Shown piece after piece: positions 32,619 to 40,066 of a stretch of 40,066 nt of DNA. The stretch is from DAOTZR01 sp034432595 (GTDB lineage Bacteria > Chloroflexota > Anaerolineae > B4-G1 > SLSP01). The DNA is taken from contig DAOUBT010000002.1 of the NCBI GenBank assembly GCA_034432595.1, forward strand, positions 1-40,066, written 5' to 3'. The translations under genes were made by a program, and so were the position numbers. The notes beneath the pieces were generated by a model. It made no database searches, had not been told where the DNA came from, and worked only from the letters and a program-made list of their open reading frames with translations. How positions within the stretch are numbered: position 1 is the first letter of the stretch; each line of letters begins with the position of its first letter.

Positions 32619-33506
32619 TTACCTCAACAGCATTTTGTTTTCATTCCGAGCTACCCCATCAGCCGCCCCATAACACCAGGCCATTTTGTGCAGCACGACC
32701 CAGGGTAGACAGTAACTATAGCGCCACAGGCCAGGCGTCCGTGTATAAATCTGAAACGTCCGCAGTAGGGCGATCCAGAGCGCCCCAAAGCGCCAGGCCC
32801 AGGGTTGACGCGACCAGAACGGCATGGCATACGCCTCAGGATGCTGCAAACGCATCCGAATGGAATCCGCACCGCCACGACGGGCATAGGTCCAGAATTG
32901 CCGAATATTCACCCGCGCCGGTCGGTGATAGACGCGCGCGCGCGGCTCAAACCACAACTCCCAACCCAGGGCGCGTAACCGCAAGGTGAAATCTATATCT
33001 TCGGTGTGGCGCAGGTGCGGGGCGAACCCACCACTCGCCTCCCAGGCGGCACGCGGCACCAGCAAGCTAAAACTCGCCAGGCTTTCTCGTCGCGCAGGAG
33101 GGTTGAGATGCAGAAATTCGTGGAAATTAGCGATCTGCCCACAATGTTGAATAAAACCATCGGATTGCGGCAACATGGCCCCGCTAATGGCCCCGGCAGC
33201 AGGATGCGCCTGCCAGGCCGCAAGCAGCGCCTCCAGCCAGCCCACCTGCGGCACACAGTCCGCGTCCAGAAAAATCAAGGCCTCCGCCTGTGGCGCCGAT
33301 GCGGCACCAAGGTTGCGCGCCACGCCAGGATACACCGGCTCTGGCGTGACCAGGGTGTGGACCTGAGGATGCACCGGGATTTTGCCATGGCGATCTTGAC
33401 CAACGACCCATACCTCTAAGGATGGGGTGGCCTGCGCCAGCACCGCGGCAATAACCTCATCAACGACGGGACTATGCAGATTGGGGATAATGACAGCAAG
33501 GTTCAT
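32619..33506 (-). CDS. Family 2 glycosyltransferase
   Basis: A 295-residue GT2 enzyme. MNLAVIIPNLHSPVVDEVI opens the nucleotide fold, the metal motif is DAD at residues 81-83 (LIFLDADCVPQ), and HTEDIDFTLRLRALGWEL holds the catalytic acidic pair. It ends with a basic, aromatic region. An AAAAGG site lies seven bases before the ATG, and the gene begins ten bases after the methyltransferase stop. It has less clear subfamily marks than its neighbour, so only a hexosyl-transfer role in the same glycan is proposed. Confidence 0.88.
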   Translation of the reverse strand: MNLAVIIPNLHSPVVDEVIAAVLAQATPSLEVWVVGQDRHGKIPVHPQVHTLVTPEPVYPGVARNLGAASAPQAEALIFLDADCVPQVGWLEALLAAWQAHPAAGAISGAMLPQSDGFIQHCGQIANFHEFLHLNPPARRESLASFSLLVPRAAWEASGGFAPHLRHTEDIDFTLRLRALGWELWFEPRARVYHRPARVNIRQFWTYARRGGADSIRMRLQHPEAYAMPFWSRQPWAWRFGALWIALLRTFQIYTRTPGLWRYSYCLPWVVLHKMAWCYGAADGVARNENKMLLR

Positions 33507-33516
33507 CGCGGCCTTT

Positions 33517-34233
33517 TCACGCGCGCCTCAGAATGGCATAATTCACATGCTGAGTCCCGGCCAGACGGCCATTACCGGTCACTCCCGTCTCGATTTGCCA
33601 ACCCGGAGAGTTTACCTCTAAGAAGACGCGCCAACTTTCAGGACTCCAAAAATTGATGTGCCCCGCAAAATGATCATACCGCCCATTAGGAACGGCCAGC
33701 ATCAGAGTACCCTCTGGTGCGACCATGTCCATTAAATGGCGCAGAGCGCGATCCGGGTAGAGCAGGTGCTCCAACACATCCATGCAGATGACCATGTCAA
33801 AACGTTCTTCCCATGAGGTCGCGTCAATATCAAGATGGCGAAAAGTCGCTTGCGGCAGGAGGCTACGGGCTATCTCTAAAGCAGCCTCCGAATAATCAAA
33901 GCCGAAAAGCGCGGACGGCTGGTAACCCTTCGCCATCAAGATGCGCTGCAACATCCATAGGAAGTAACCAGGGCCGCATCCCACATCAGCAATGCGGCGT
34001 TGATGATAAGCCTCCAACGGCAGCAGGCGAATGATGCCTTCGTAGTAACGCTGACGTGCGGAACTGAGATACCGGCGCACCACTTTGGGATCGCGATACA
34101 AAGCATCGGTACGTTCAGGCGTGTTATGCTCTACCGCGGATTCGACCAGGGCCCCCTGCGCCCGGTCCAGCCGATAGATACCCCATCCCAACAGAGCCAA
34201 AGCCTTTTCCAACAGTTCGCCAGGACTTACCAT
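33517..34233 (-). CDS. Class I SAM-dependent methyltransferase
   Basis: A 238-residue methyltransferase. An N-terminal helical part leads to the SAM loop RIADVGCGPGYFLWML, then FGFDYSEAALEIAR, DMVICMDVLEHLLYPD and PEGTLMLAVPN. There is no zinc ribbon, unlike the other methyltransferase in the cluster. AGAGGT lies upstream of the ATG at 34233, which follows the GT4 stop by six bases. A sugar or lipid-carrier acceptor is likely from context. The acceptor-defining C-terminus (FWSPESWRVFLE) is not diagnostic. Confidence 0.88.
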   Translation of the reverse strand: MVSPGELLEKALALLGWGIYRLDRAQGALVESAVEHNTPERTDALYRDPKVVRRYLSSARQRYYEGIIRLLPLEAYHQRRIADVGCGPGYFLWMLQRILMAKGYQPSALFGFDYSEAALEIARSLLPQATFRHLDIDATSWEERFDMVICMDVLEHLLYPDRALRHLMDMVAPEGTLMLAVPNGRYDHFAGHINFWSPESWRVFLEVNSPGWQIETGVTGNGRLAGTQHVNYAILRRA

Positions 34234-34239
34234 CGTGTT

Positions 34240-35343
34240 TTACCTCTTTCGACTTTCCGTCACCGCCGCCCAGAAAACTTCGAGGTAGCGTGCGACCATG
34301 GACTCCCAACCGAAACGTGCTTGCACGGCCTGCGGTGCGCGCAAACGTAAGGCTGCTAATTCGTGAGGTGCAGCCAGGCAGCGCTCAAGCCGTGCCGACC
34401 AGGTTTCTGCATCCTGCGGGGGCAAGAGATACCCCGTTTCGCCTTCTATCACGGCATCTTGAATCCCCTCCAGGCGTGCGGCGAGCACAGGCAGACCATG
34501 GGCAGCAGCTTCAGTCGCCACAATACCAAAGCCCTCACGGTCGTGCGGCTGCGGAATGTTGGGCATGAGAAACACATCGGCACCGGTATAAAGATAGGGC
34601 AAATCGGCATCGCTCACGCGCCCCAACAAGATCACGCGCGCCTTCAGGCCACGCGCCGCGATCAGTGTGCGCAGGCGCTGCTCCTCTGGCCCTTCGCCTG
34701 CCACAAGATACACGTAATCCGCTGTGTCCGGCAAACGCGGCAGGACCTCATCACATAGCCAGGCCACCCCCTTGCGCGGGACCAGACGCCCTACAGTGAG
34801 CCAGACCTGCCGCCCGGCTAAGGGCACCCCACACAGAGCCTCGATGCGCTCCCGCGCTGCCATCCGCTCCGGCAACGCTGCCGGCATATCCAGGCCTGGA
34901 TAAATGATCCGACAACGCTCCGGAGCCAGACCGCGCCGCAAAGCCTCCTTCAGGGTCATTTGACTGATACAAATGACGCGCGTAAAGCGCCGCAAAAGAC
35001 GCGGCATGAGGGTTTGATAGCCAGGAAAGTTGAACGTGAGGTCAAGGCCATGCACGTTGACCACCGTCGGTTTGCGATACAGGGTCGCGAGTAAAGCCAC
35101 TACCGGCGCTACCAACGGGTCACCCGCATGTAAAACGTCCACGTCGCGCGCCAGGAACAGCCCCTGCACCAGGGCACGCAACAGAAACCACGGCAACCCG
35201 CGTTGACTTCTGCCCCAGGTGATAGCCTGCACTTCGGCATGGGCGCACATGTGGTTGATGAGCTGATAGCTCAGGCGCTGCATTCCCCCCACGGAGGGCG
35301 GGTACTTGCGCGTGATAAAGAGAATCCGCAACCGCTCAGTCAT
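34240..35343 (-). CDS. Family 4 glycosyltransferase
   Basis: A 367-residue retaining GT-B enzyme. The N-terminal half has ILFITRKYPPSVGGMQRLSYQL, where GG is the acceptor-side glycine loop. The donor half has VGRLVPRKGVAWLCDEVLP and the GT4 motif with two glutamates eight apart, REGFGIVATEAAAHGLPV. This supports transfer from a nucleotide sugar, possibly mannose-like, but GT4 specificity cannot be read from sequence. It overlaps the end of the GT-C-like gene by eight bases, so translation is coupled. It is followed by a methyltransferase. Confidence 0.92.
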   Translation of the reverse strand: MTERLRILFITRKYPPSVGGMQRLSYQLINHMCAHAEVQAITWGRSQRGLPWFLLRALVQGLFLARDVDVLHAGDPLVAPVVALLATLYRKPTVVNVHGLDLTFNFPGYQTLMPRLLRRFTRVICISQMTLKEALRRGLAPERCRIIYPGLDMPAALPERMAARERIEALCGVPLAGRQVWLTVGRLVPRKGVAWLCDEVLPRLPDTADYVYLVAGEGPEEQRLRTLIAARGLKARVILLGRVSDADLPYLYTGADVFLMPNIPQPHDREGFGIVATEAAAHGLPVLAARLEGIQDAVIEGETGYLLPPQDAETWSARLERCLAAPHELAALRLRAPQAVQARFGWESMVARYLEVFWAAVTESRKR

Positions 35344-37219
35344 GCAAGCGATAAATCCTCACACCATTGAGATTGTACACCAGTTCCAGGGCGGGATTGG
35401 ACGCCAACGCAGCCGCATCCCAGGCTGTGGCCGCTTTGAAGGCGCGCGCGCCAAGGTACACGTAACTCACCCCGGCATCGCGCAGGGCTTGCGCTGTTTC
35501 CGGACGCGCATCAAGCTGTACCGCTAACGCGGAAAGCTCGACGATGCGCAAGGCGTGCTCGCGCGGTCCCAAACTTGAGAGCATGGTGCCGGCGGTGGTG
35601 GCTCGACCGGTAAAGTAGGGAATCCAGTACCCACCATCAATGCCATGCGATACAGAGCGCATCCAGGCATACGTATTCACGGCAAACAGGGCATCCGGCG
35701 GGGTGTGGTCGCGAATCCATGCCATGGCTGCCTCATCCGCCGGTGTGACGAAGTGCCGATTGACCTCAATTTCACGCAGGCGTGGGCCGGCCAGCCAGAA
35801 GATGCCCGCCAGCGTCAGTCCCAATGCCAGGGCCGTGCCCCAGCGCGGACGTCGGGCATCGAGCCAGTCCGCCAGAGCCTGCGCCCCTGTGCCGATGAGC
35901 ATGGCCACAGGTAGATACAGCATGATGACAATAGCTCCCAGGTTGGTGACGTGTAGCACGCGCCAGGGAAACAGATAAGCGTAGCCCAGGCCCATGAGGA
36001 GCGCCGTCCAGCCCAGGGCCAGCAACGCCATGGATTTGCGTCGTACCAGGCCAGGGACACTGCCCACCGCAGCAGCCCATAACAGGGGCGGATGTGGACC
36101 TAAAACAGGAATGGCTTTGAGGGGAAACGCGAAATAAGTGTCCATGTCCGCAGCATATTGCGGCTCTATGGGGGCGGTGGAACGGGCCACGTACACCCGG
36201 AGCGCTTCCCATAAGGCGGGGCTGACGAAGAGAAGCCCCAGAGCAGCGATGAGCGCCACACCGCCGAGAGCCCACATCCCCCACCCCTGCCGGAACGCGC
36301 CCCAGAGCACACCCAACAGGATGAGCGCTACCACAGGCAGGTAAAAAGCGGCCACGCGGAAGTGGTACAAAAAGACGCCCGCACTGAGCAGCGCCGCCAG
36401 CAGGGATAGTTTCAGCGCATCGCGCCGCGCGGATGGGTCGCGCCAGCTTTCCAGCGCATCCCACACGACGCACGCCGCGCTCAGCACTATCGCTTGCGCG
36501 GCGACCTGCGTGAAACGCCCCCAGTTGACGTAATACGAAGGTTGGTGGCTGAGCAGCCCCGCCACAACCGCACCAACCAGCGCGCCCAGCCGCCCCACCC
36601 TGCGCTCCAAAAGCAGATAGACGCCCACGCCACACAGGCCGTTGAGGAGTTGGGCTGTCCACAGGAGCGCGGTATGCGGCGGTACCTGCGCCAGCCATTC
36701 CACCGAGGCGCTCAGGCTGTACAGACCGAGGTGGTACATGGCTAACGGCGTCGGCTCGTAGGGTTCGAGGGTGAAAGGCAGATGCCCCTGCGCTGCGGTG
36801 AGCTGCGTGAGCAGGGTGTGGTGTAGAGAGTCCGACCAGGCAGGATATGGGTAATCGCGAATGATCCAGAAGCGCGTGAAGAGCGTCGCGGCAATGACCA
36901 GCAGGGTGAGGGCGTCCAGCGCATCCAGGCGTAAAAGCTCCCGCCATGCGCCGCGCAGATGCCATAAGGTCCACCCTGCGCTCAAAATCAGTAACGCGCC
37001 CAGTTTGTAGGGTCCCAGCGGCAGCCACAGCAACAAGCTGCGGTGAAGATAAAAAGCCACAGGGAAAAGCGCTAAACTCAGGCTCACGGCGACAAACCAG
37101 CGGGCGAGGCCTTCCCAGCGCCGCCACAGGCCTGTAAGGGCCAGCAAGGTCCAGCCCGGTATGAGCAGCAAGGCTGCAAAGGCTAACGCCGCGCGCAAGC
37201 TCCCCAGAACAGTCGTCAC
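35336..37219 (-). CDS. Polytopic membrane protein, GT-C glycosyltransferase-like
   Basis: A 627-residue membrane protein with roughly twelve hydrophobic segments and a soluble C-terminal part of about 130 residues. The first loop holds YPYPAWSDSLHH, with an Asp in the place of the GT-C catalytic acid, and YEPTPLAMYHLGLYSLSA. It resembles lipid-phosphosugar-dependent GT-C enzymes or uncharacterised bacterial relatives, but no family signature is certain. The start is GTG at 37219, sharing four bases (GTGA) with the stop of the upstream GT4 gene. The 3' end overlaps the downstream GT4 gene by eight bases. It may transfer a sugar on the outer face. Confidence 0.75.
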   Translation of the reverse strand: MTTVLGSLRAALAFAALLLIPGWTLLALTGLWRRWEGLARWFVAVSLSLALFPVAFYLHRSLLLWLPLGPYKLGALLILSAGWTLWHLRGAWRELLRLDALDALTLLVIAATLFTRFWIIRDYPYPAWSDSLHHTLLTQLTAAQGHLPFTLEPYEPTPLAMYHLGLYSLSASVEWLAQVPPHTALLWTAQLLNGLCGVGVYLLLERRVGRLGALVGAVVAGLLSHQPSYYVNWGRFTQVAAQAIVLSAACVVWDALESWRDPSARRDALKLSLLAALLSAGVFLYHFRVAAFYLPVVALILLGVLWGAFRQGWGMWALGGVALIAALGLLFVSPALWEALRVYVARSTAPIEPQYAADMDTYFAFPLKAIPVLGPHPPLLWAAAVGSVPGLVRRKSMALLALGWTALLMGLGYAYLFPWRVLHVTNLGAIVIMLYLPVAMLIGTGAQALADWLDARRPRWGTALALGLTLAGIFWLAGPRLREIEVNRHFVTPADEAAMAWIRDHTPPDALFAVNTYAWMRSVSHGIDGGYWIPYFTGRATTAGTMLSSLGPREHALRIVELSALAVQLDARPETAQALRDAGVSYVYLGARAFKAATAWDAAALASNPALELVYNLNGVRIYRLHD

Positions 37220-38445
37220 GCCATTGCCTCCTGATAGAGTGGTTCAAGGCGAGACAGGTGCTCTTCCACGCTGAGCACCGCTTCCGGGGCGAAGGTGCGC
37301 CCGGCGGGCCAGGTGAGGAGCGCATCGCGCCAGGCGGTCACGTCGCCACGCGGAACAAGGATGCCGCCGCGCCCGACTTTTTCCGGTAGCGCGCCTGTAT
37401 CCGAGGCCAGGAGCGGGACGCCCACCGCGTGCGCTTCCTGAATGACCACGGGTGAGTTCTCGTACCACAGCGAGGGTACAGCCAGAACATCCGTCTCCGC
37501 CAGGACACGCCCGACCTCAGTGTTGGGGACGGGGCCAGCAAAGGTGGTCGTCTGCGGATTAGCCAGTGCACGCAGACGGGCGCTGTAATCGGGAAAGGTG
37601 GCGGGATTGCCATAGATGCGCACGGCGAAGCGCTCCGGCGGCAGGTCGCGCGCGGCCTCGACCAGGACATGGACACCTTTCTGCCAGGCCAACGAACCGA
37701 GGTAAGCAACGCGCAGGCGATTATCCGGAGCAGGCACACGGGAGAAAGCGCGCAGGCGAGCCACATCCACGCCGTTTTCCAGCACAGCAAAAGGATGCGC
37801 CGGAAAGCCGGCACGCAGGTATTGATCGCGCAGGAAGTGCGACGGGCTGATGTAGCGCCCAATCTGCAGCGCAGCACGGCGCACGAGCGCGTCACGTAGC
37901 TGAAAGAGCAGGGCAAAAGCAGGACGACCCGCGTTAAGCAGCGGAGAGCCGATGCGCGCCGTGGCACAGCGTGCACAGTTCAAACCCCAGGCCTTGCCGC
38001 GGCAGAGCTGCGCATCGGGCCAGATGAGTTGCGAATTGGCGCAGAGAAACCAATAATCGTGCAGCGTCAAAAGCTGCGGAAGGCCACGGCTCAAAGCCGG
38101 GAGACGATAGGAAAGCAGCATCAGATGCTGAAAGTGAATGACATCGGGTTTGAAGCTTGTCAGGAAACGTTGAAAACTGGCTTCTACGTCGGGATTAAAG
38201 AACGTATCCCGGAAAAGCGCGGCGGGGTTGGCGCTTTCCGCCCTGAAGGCGCGCCCTACGCGCCAGGTGAGGAAGCCCTCACGCTGTGTCTGTTCTTCGC
38301 GGAAACGCGAACCGTCGCCATCGTCGCGGTAAAAAACGGCTACCTCGTGACGCGCGCTCAAGCCACGCGCCAGGTTTAGCGTGTAGACTTCCGTCCCGCC
38401 GTAGGAAGCAGGAGGGAACTTGTGCACGATCAGAGCGACGCGCAT
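37216..38445 (-). CDS. Family 4 glycosyltransferase with cysteine-rich insert
   Basis: A 409-residue GT-B enzyme. It opens MRVALIVHKFPPASYGGTEVYTL. A mid-domain Cys cluster (HDYWFLCANS, QLCRGKAWGLNCARC) is typical of a GT4 subgroup and may bind a metal. The donor domain has YLGSLAWQKGVHVLVEA and the two-glutamate motif YENSPVVIQEAHAVGVPLLA. The ATG follows the upstream TAA with no gap. The sugar is unknown. Confidence 0.92.
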   Translation of the reverse strand: MRVALIVHKFPPASYGGTEVYTLNLARGLSARHEVAVFYRDDGDGSRFREEQTQREGFLTWRVGRAFRAESANPAALFRDTFFNPDVEASFQRFLTSFKPDVIHFQHLMLLSYRLPALSRGLPQLLTLHDYWFLCANSQLIWPDAQLCRGKAWGLNCARCATARIGSPLLNAGRPAFALLFQLRDALVRRAALQIGRYISPSHFLRDQYLRAGFPAHPFAVLENGVDVARLRAFSRVPAPDNRLRVAYLGSLAWQKGVHVLVEAARDLPPERFAVRIYGNPATFPDYSARLRALANPQTTTFAGPVPNTEVGRVLAETDVLAVPSLWYENSPVVIQEAHAVGVPLLASDTGALPEKVGRGGILVPRGDVTAWRDALLTWPAGRTFAPEAVLSVEEHLSRLEPLYQEAMA

Positions 38446-39552
38446 TTAAACCCCCCGTCCCAGGATGCGACGCATAGCCCACCAGAAAAGGCCACGGCGC
38501 GATGCCGCCGCCAATCCCAACTGCGTACCCATCACAGCCACGGTGGCAAACGCCGCCGCCTCTGGCCAGAGACCTTCCGGCAAAGGACCGCCCGGATAAA
38601 GCGCCTCACCCATGTCTACCAGGCCCCAGCTAAACTCAACGCTCTCACGGTAGAGACGCACAAAAAGTTCATCAGGATAAGTCGCAACGACTTTCAGTTC
38701 TCTTTCCAGAGCTAATCGAATTTCTACCGGGAGCCGCAGAGACGCGTAGCGCGCTGCCAGTTGTGGATGCCGCGCCTCGCGCCAGAGGGCCAGGGCTTCG
38801 CGCACCGTCATGGCCGGGGCAGGCCAGCGCAGCACCCGCGCACGGATGAGACCATCAGCAAACGAACGGTGAAACTCGTAATCCATGGGACGCTGATGAT
38901 AATGCCATACCCGCGCCTGCGGCACCCAGGCCACGCGCCAACCGCGTAACAGCGCCTGTGTGCTCCAGGCCAGGTCCTCGGCATAATTGACCTCGGGCAA
39001 GGGCAAGGTTTCCCAGGCAGAACGGCGCAGACAGGCACTCACATCGTCGAAGCGTGCCCGGCGCAGACGTTCTTCGGGTGGAATCCGCCAAAACACGTCT
39101 GGCGGCGCTCCTTCCTGCACGTGTTCCGGTGGCATAGAACGTTCCCACATCAGACTACGCGCCCGCGCGAGAGGTGGCGCATCCGCCGGCGCCAGTTGCA
39201 TGCCATAACTGGCAACCAGCGTAGCATCCTTCAACAGAGGGGTACAGAGGGCCTCCAACCAGGTCGCATCGGCAGGCAGCGCATCCTGTACGGTTAACAC
39301 CAGCAGCTCGCCACGCGCTGCCGCCAGGGCTTGATTGCGCGTGCGGCCATGGTTGAATTGGCGCGCCGGAATCGTCAAAACCCGCGCTCCAGCCGCGTGG
39401 GCCTGTTGAACCGTGCCGTCGCTAGAGCCGGAATCTATCACCACAATTTCAGTGGGCGGAAGCGTCTGCACCCGCAGGCTTTCCAACAGGCGCGCCCATG
39501 ACGGCCCGGCGTTACGGGTGGGGATAATAACGCTGACGCTTGGTCTCATCAC
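38446..39552 (-). CDS. Family 2 glycosyltransferase (rhamnosyltransferase type)
   Basis: A 368-residue GT2 enzyme. SVSVIIPTRNAGPSW opens the fold, FNHGRTRNQALAAARG and LVLTVQDALPAD (QDA at residues 89-91 in place of DxD) are marks of the rhamnosyltransferase group, and YAEDLAWSTQALLRGWRVAW is the catalytic region. The C-terminal part has MGEALYPGG and a basic tail. The start is GTG 39552 (four-base overlap with the upstream stop) or the next codon, ATG 39549. Rhamnose as the donor is probable but not proved; no rhamnose pathway genes are in the window. Confidence 0.9.
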   Translation of the reverse strand: MMRPSVSVIIPTRNAGPSWARLLESLRVQTLPPTEIVVIDSGSSDGTVQQAHAAGARVLTIPARQFNHGRTRNQALAAARGELLVLTVQDALPADATWLEALCTPLLKDATLVASYGMQLAPADAPPLARARSLMWERSMPPEHVQEGAPPDVFWRIPPEERLRRARFDDVSACLRRSAWETLPLPEVNYAEDLAWSTQALLRGWRVAWVPQARVWHYHQRPMDYEFHRSFADGLIRARVLRWPAPAMTVREALALWREARHPQLAARYASLRLPVEIRLALERELKVVATYPDELFVRLYRESVEFSWGLVDMGEALYPGGPLPEGLWPEAAAFATVAVMGTQLGLAAASRRGLFWWAMRRILGRGV

Positions 39553-40066
39553 TCCTTCGCCAATCCCAGCCGCACTTTCAACCCATGCCCGGCTATCCAG
39601 AGCGTGTCCTTAGCTTTATGTCCAAGCGACATCAACACAGCGTATTTCTCCAATGGAGCCATGGCCTGCTCTAAATGCTTGAGTTCGACCGATTTTTGAG
39701 CATATTCCAAAGCAAAGGTGATTCCCGGTACCGTTTTAGGACGGGAACGGTGCAGCGCCGGGGCGCGCTCAAGCAGCTCGTAAGCCATCTGCTCGCCCAT
39801 TTTGGGTAAGGGGAAGTGCGCCTCAACCCGCGCACGGCCCGCAGCACCCATCGCCCGCATCCGCTGCGGGTCGCGCAACAGCCCATCCAGCACCGCCGTG
39901 TAGGCCGCTACCTCCTCCTCAAACGTGCCGCGCTTCACCAGCACCCCACACGCCGGCGTCACCAGCCCCGCCTGCCCCCCTACATCCGCACCCACCACGG
40001 CTACCCCCATCGCCATGGCCTCGTAAATCGCTAACGAAATCCCCTCCATCTGTGAGGGCAAAAAGA
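39549..40066 (-). CDS. Family 4 glycosyltransferase, C-terminal part (cut by window edge)
   Basis: The visible 172 codons are the 3' end of a GT4 gene that continues beyond the right edge. The first visible residues, FLPSQMEGISLAIYEAMAMGVAVV, hold the GT4 two-glutamate motif and the nucleotide-sugar site, followed by the usual GVLVKRGT and LLRDPQRMRAMGAAGRARVEAHF. After the GT4 fold there is an extra helical tail of about 80 residues (KSVELKHLEQAMAPLEKYAVL), not usual for the family. Its TGA overlaps the start of the next gene. Confidence 0.88.
   Translation of the reverse strand, partial: FLPSQMEGISLAIYEAMAMGVAVVGADVGGQAGLVTPACGVLVKRGTFEEEVAAYTAVLDGLLRDPQRMRAMGAAGRARVEAHFPLPKMGEQMAYELLERAPALHRSRPKTVPGITFALEYAQKSVELKHLEQAMAPLEKYAVLMSLGHKAKDTLWIAGHGLKVRLGLAKE

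Noticed and set aside
35772..37325. 517-codon minus-strand frame overlapping the GT-C-like gene in another frame
   Set aside because: Rich in Ala, Arg, Gly, Pro and Cys; no membrane pattern; the overlapping frame has clear membrane segments and coupled start.
1..40066. tRNA, rRNA, CRISPR, insertion sequence, prophage or toxin-antitoxin genes
   Set aside because: Scanned the gaps between genes for cloverleaf-like or array-like repeats and for transposase or integrase motifs; none seen.

Overview
The window is a GC-rich, gene-dense bacterial chromosome segment with no rRNA, tRNA, CRISPR, transposase or phage gene. The gene mix suggests a thermophilic or sediment member of the Chloroflexota (Anaerolineae-like): a TIGR03960/TIGR03936 radical-SAM pair, a UMF1-type transporter, NarL-type signalling, a PBS-lyase HEAT protein, a secreted repeat protein beside a long glycosyltransferase cluster, and strong Shine-Dalgarno sites mixed with at least one apparently leaderless gene. 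This taxonomic call is inference, not a database result.

Layout. 1-3.2 kb (minus): the first codons of a gene leaving the window, an amino-acid-type solute-binding lipoprotein, an UPF0173 metallo-hydrolase and rarA. 3.2-8.2 kb (plus): a promoter and a dispersed repeat, then a membrane histidine kinase, a NarL-type response regulator and, 11 bases later, an unusual amidohydrolase-CYTH fusion. A second, inverted repeat copy follows. 8.2-14.5 kb (minus): an M42 peptidase, a GH13 maltodextrin-type glycosidase and leuS. leuS is preceded by its own promoter, a 26-codon leader peptide with six Leu codons in nine positions, and an intrinsic terminator, which is the architecture of ribosome-mediated attenuation.

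14.6-18.6 kb (minus): a copper-handling operon, copZ - terminator-like hairpin - copA - TauE/DsbD-like membrane protein fused to a cupredoxin-like domain - second HMA protein. A dyad-containing promoter region precedes it. 18.8-20.6 kb (plus): tsaE-tsaB-rimI, overlapping genes for tRNA t6A synthesis and ribosomal protein acetylation, with a -10 box so close to tsaE that the mRNA should be leaderless. 20.8-22.8 kb: a UMF1-family MFS transporter carrying an extra domain of about 150 residues. 22.9-27.1 kb: a tight operon of HEAT-repeat protein, YjbQ, B12-binding radical SAM protein and its TIGR03936 partner, closed by a terminator shared with the convergent cluster.

27.2-40.07 kb (all minus): a cell-surface glycan cluster. 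Reading right to left it encodes a partial GT4, GT2, GT4, polytopic GT-C-like protein, GT4, methyltransferase, two GT2s, a second methyltransferase and a flippase-like membrane protein, mostly with overlapping or abutting ends. A consensus promoter then drives a secreted protein of four repeats, a lipoprotein and a sugar nucleotidyltransferase. Five promoter candidates in the window share a TTGnnn-16 bp-TAnAnT layout.

The strongest candidate for an undescribed system is the leuS leader (14327-14505). Next are the deaminase-CYTH fusion next to a two-component system, the inverted repeat pair, and the domain-inserted transporter.
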